64,000 nt of DNA from Echinococcus granulosus (taxonomy: Eukaryota > Platyhelminthes > Cestoda > Cyclophyllidea > Taeniidae), in the NCBI RefSeq assembly GCF_000524195.1, contig NW_020170391.1, positions 1,300,938-1,364,937 of the forward strand, read 5' to 3'. Shown here in pieces: positions 60,078-64,000 of the stretch. A program made the position numbers and the translations under genes. Below the pieces are notes generated by a model that was given only the letters and a program-made list of their open reading frames with translations, did no database searches and had not been told where the DNA came from. Every line of letters starts with the position of its first letter. Within the stretch, counting starts at the first letter, position 1.

Positions 60078-62338
60078 AGTCTTTAATCTAAAAACAGAGG
60101 AGAGCCGTGTGATAAACAACAGCTAATACTTGCTGAAACTATCCTATAAATTCCTTAATAAGTTATCAATTGGGACCAACAGGGTGATCTAACATGCGAT
60201 ATGATCTAAATTCACTGCAAAAGAAACACGCAAATTAAAGTCCCACAAAAACGGAGAATGCCTTGTCTTCTTTATTGTTCCAATTTTAAATAAGTGTAGT
60301 CATTGTAAGCCACGCAAAAACACATATTATACTGCAATGATTTCTCAACACGCGATGCCCACGAAGCTAATCATCAAGGCAACGATGCTTTTACTTAGTA
60401 ACAGTGCTTACGAAAAAAAACCGCGTTGGCGACAAAACCAAGACTAAACCATCACTGTTTTAAAGCGCCAACATAACAAAAAAACATTATAAAATAATGT
60501 ACAACAAAATAGGTTGTTAAGGAGCTCCTTTGTCATATGAACAACCAATGCTGCGTATAATTATATTACGTCTCTCCGATGACCACTCGGGAAAATTAGA
60601 AAGAAAGCCCTTTTAAAACAACGCCAATCTATACTACTTATCCAATGCGTTCATCATACTTAGTTTTAATCACCGGTTGCTCGACGCACTCAATAATACA
60701 AAGAACAACCTAAGCATACCAGAAACATTAGCATTGGCCTACTTTTATGACATGGAGTATGACTTGTACATGACCTACGCCTATTTTAAAACCACGCAAA
60801 ATAATTTCTATTGCCAAATTACTGTAAATAAAATAAGTTTATGGATATACAACCAGAAATACTGCAAAGCTATTGCGGTTAAATAAATCAGATTCATCAT
60901 AGAAGGAAAAATCACACCGCCTACCAGCCAAACAACCTGCACTAGTATTTGTTCTTTGACGACCTTTTAGGTAATGTAAAGCTTTTGCAAAAAGACGCAA
61001 TTGAATCCAGTAACGGAGCAATACCAAAATAGGAATTTTAGCAATGCAAACATACACACGACATTTAATACCTCGGATTTAAAGGATATAATATTGCATA
61101 ACATCATGAATTTACTAATGTGTATTAAAAATAAACGAAATCTAATTAGAACAAAAGTAGAACTACCTAGAGTAAAAGCTGCTAAAACGTCAAGCAACCA
61201 GGCCGTTGGAACTTTTCCCAGCTGAGCACCTGTGTTTCACTGTGTTTTAACAAAATTTCATGACCTAACGGAAAAGAGAAAAGTATGGTTTTTTGTTTTG
61301 ATACGTTCTATGTTTCTGTAGTGATTCACTTAAACTGCTATTCAAAGAAAGTATTAAGGGAAGATTTTTGAAAGGAACACTGATTCTTGGCCTCTACAAA
61401 TAATTTTGTGACTGCTCAGTAAAACACCATAAACCAATAGACTTTTAATCCAAATTGTCATAGTGGCCTATGATAATGAGTTTTGAGCCTCAAACATGCA
61501 ACGCAAGGTCTGTCAAATAATAAATGCATTGAAAATGAGTTAAAATGAGGGTGTCAGAACTTTTCCCTGTGCTAACGAGTACCGTATACGATGATAACAG
61601 TACTGGAAATTTCAACCCCCTCTTGGGTAAGCAATTTGATTTTACATTTTTACATTGATCTTCTACGAATGAAATATGACAGTTCACATATGTTCTAATT
61701 TCATGGTGTATTGCTCGAAGCAATGGTAAGGTGTGTTACAATGAAAAAAGACTTGTCGCCAACTCAAAAAGGGTTTGAAAGGCTGTGGCTGCGATACGAG
61801 AAAAAAGTCGTCCAGCTTTTTTACAGACTGCACAGTCTGCATTGCTTGTGAAGTTAAGCAATCATTCAAAATATCAAAACACTACAAGGCAGCAACTGTT
61901 CAGGTCTGCTCTCATATTCAATGTCGAGATAGCGATACTACCTGGTTCATGATAATCTGAAGAAATAAGCTAATTCTATGCAGGGAATTTTTGTCATATG
62001 ATTGACCTTGCTTTAGTATTTTCTCAATTACACATTTAAACGTGATTTATTCACATTCGTATAAAATAAATGCATTTATTTTTTAAAACTTATATGATTC
62101 ACTCTCGGAAGTTTTTGGACGAAAAATTCGCCCTTGGTAAATCAATGTATCACCCCAAGTATCCCACGTTTGTCGTAATATGCCTAAATATTATGGCAGA
62201 ACATGTATTACTGGCGCATAGAAGAGGTGAAAGCTATTAGCGCAACCTATAGGCCTTGCCACAGGGTGAAGGTGCAAATCGTGGAGGCTAGAGTGTTCTA
62301 GTAGATAGGTGAAGGCAAAAAGTCTATAAGACATGTAA
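60078..62338. other. upstream flank of the BAR gene
   Basis: About 2.3 kb of AT-rich sequence with no recognised exon apart from a possible transposase remnant near 61745-61960. The acceptor-like TTTTTAG at 60088-60094 immediately precedes the first BAR exon, so either an untranslated 5' exon lies further up or the transcript is trans-spliced. Confidence 0.4.
61745..61960 (+). pseudogene. possible piggyBac-like transposase C-terminal remnant
   Basis: The plus-strand frame encodes a Cys-rich peptide: GCGCDTRKKSSSFFTDCTVC, then IACEVKQSFKISKHY. Its spacing loosely recalls the C-terminal Cys-rich motif of piggyBac-type transposases (paired cysteines, a basic stretch with aromatic residues, CxxC, then a CFxxYH-like end). 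Several expected residues are missing and no DDD catalytic region is visible around it. If real it is an old fragment; chance resemblance is quite possible. Confidence 0.2.
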
Positions 62339-62530
62339 TACGATAGTGGTTTATCCCTCGGCATTGGTGAGGCGCCACTTTTGTACTTTGAATTAGCGCC
62401 CTTGTACCTCGCTGGGTGGGCTGGCCTTTTGGGCCATGCCAGTAGCCCAGACACCTTCTCCGTGCCGAATATGTATATTCAGCCCAAGTATTGTGTCTTC
62501 TTTCGTCTTCAGGGAGTCTCGAGACGCTAC
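62339..62530 (-). repeat. dispersed ~190-bp repeat, copy D (best preserved)
   Basis: This is the reference copy of the family in the window. Read on the plus strand it starts TACGATAGTGG, has GGCATTGGTGAGGCGCCACT, GCTGGGTGGGCTGGCC, GGGCCATGCCAGTAGCCC, CACCTTCTCCGTGCC, the near-palindrome GAATATGTATATTC, and ends GAGTCTCGAGACGCTAC. The sequences beyond both ends differ between copies, which defines the unit length. It has no coding capacity. Confidence 0.85.
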
Positions 62531-64000
62531 AGACAACTACATAGCCCCTCTTCTCCTAATCGCCGTCCCATCGCCTCCTTTTTCAACCTCCTACGCTAGC
62601 TATTACAATGCAGTCGGCACTTTAAAAACCACCAACCAAACATCAACGACAGTCATTTAATTTTCTAGCATGCGAGATGGCATTTGGCCCCAACATCACT
62701 GGTCCACTATGGCAATTTCCTTGCATCTAGAGTTTGGGACTATTTGCGAGCTGTATTGAGGCAAGGGAAATGCACCGACTTCATGCTGCTTAAGACTGGA
62801 CAATGATCCTTACAATACTTGTAAGGAAATTGCCAAAAAATTCAGGCCTATTTTATAAAAGGGAAGATGTAGAAAGGGTTGCGCGAAGGTAGTTCTTCGC
62901 ATTTATTCCGCCTTGCCACTTTGTTAGTGTTTCAATGCCTCCCAGTCACTTACCTTTTTGGGTTCCACTCAAGTAGTAGAGGCATGGAGAAAGTACGTCT
63001 TGTTACCTCAACTAACAACTTCATGTAAGTACAGTAGGCGTCTAAATAATGGATTTCAAATTGTTTTAAGCCAGATACTGCTTCAGTTTTCGAAATCATT
63101 CTTACAAACCACAGGATAGGGATCAACGTCTCAGTTAGACGTTATTTTTAGCCATTCCTCAAGGAGACCTAACCAGCTCATCATCCGTGGCATATGTCAT
63201 TCTTATGTCATGTTAAGGTTTGGCATTCAGTTAGAGAAAGTAGGATAGCCGCAATTTTGGCTCGAATTCGTTGCCGCTGCCACAAATGTTGCATTTCGAG
63301 TCTTTCTTAAAGTAGTACCAAATCAAGATTGCATGCTAAAATTCATTACACACGTTCTGAATAAATGGAGAACTATTAGTATGGCCTGATGGTCATGGCT
63401 CAGAGCGAAAGCACAATCCGCGCGGACTGAAATGCTCACCAATTTCAATACACAGTTAAGCAAAGTATAATATTACAACATTGGCCGTTGATCCATATAT
63501 CCTCATGGTGTTTTGTAAAAAAAATGCTAAAAGAACCAGAATATAACCTGTGTTTTGCTCTCATTTCTAAAAAGGCTTAGCCGCTTGATTTAACCTTTAG
63601 ATTCTTAATTTTAGAAAGGACTTGGGTACTAAGCTGTTTGTTTGCCTGCGTGCCGACTTTCCATCAAATCGCTTAAAAGTTTATGTGCTGTGTCTCGTTT
63701 TATTGTTCTCTATCCCGGAAGAGGCGGTGCAGTGAAAAAGCTTAAAGCTTTTAGTGCTAATCAGTGAGGATTTTCATCCGCTCATCATTCAAACTCAACC
63801 TGCATTGACTTATAAGATGAAGTTTGCCACAACGCTTTCTAACAATTCACTTCAATCGCTACCATGCGCTCCTGTCAATGGTTCTGAATGTTTTGGTAAA
63901 GTTTAGTGTTCCACTGAGCCACTGCAGATTCGAGAGGCCAACAGCTGGTACGGAGAGTCAATTCAATGCCTACCACTTTGTAAATGTTGTGATAGTAACT
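62531..64000. other. right flank, no gene recognised
   Basis: About 1.5 kb between the last repeat copy and the window edge contains no open frame with a recognisable domain and no exon with supporting splice sites. It may be intergenic or intronic to a gene beyond the window. Confidence 0.4.

Overview
The window looks like a flatworm nuclear genome, most likely a tapeworm. The evidence is multi-exon animal genes with canonical GT-AG introns, about 40% GC by eye, kilobase-scale introns in one gene, and in other genes many introns of about 35 or about 70 bases (for example 7683-7717, 7890-7924, 7359-7428, 19810-19879). From memory, two short-intron size classes near these values have been reported in tapeworms. 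No search could be run, so the species is not assigned.

Layout, left to right. 1-3787: no recognisable gene, one diverged dispersed repeat. 3788-8041 (-): a seven-exon CDP-alcohol phosphotransferase of the ethanolaminephosphotransferase type. 8921-15867 (+): a divergently transcribed gene for an Arg/Ser-rich protein with a WW domain and a C-terminal Set2-Rpb1-interacting (SRI) domain, the C-terminal architecture of SETD2, with no SET domain seen. 18131-22576 (+): nucleoporin NUP93 in nine exons. 23190-46909 (-): a cGMP-dependent protein kinase in seventeen exons, tail-to-tail with NUP93. 56806-60077 (-): an endophilin-type BAR protein in seven recognised exons, without an SH3 domain in the exons found. 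The remaining DNA (46910-56805 and 60078-64000) is mostly non-coding and carries three more copies of the same roughly 190-bp repeat, two of them as an inverted pair.

All five genes were reconstructed by joining exons so that splice sites, reading phase and family alignment agree. This works throughout except at one junction in the BAR gene. The genes have unrelated roles (phospholipid synthesis, transcription-coupled chromatin function, nuclear pore scaffold, cGMP signalling, membrane curvature), so this is ordinary eukaryotic gene order and not a functional cluster. The points most worth a second look are the SET-less SETD2-like protein, the short BAR-only endophilin, the dispersed repeat family, and the altered autoinhibitory motif and long linker of the kinase. 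No clear new multi-gene system was found.
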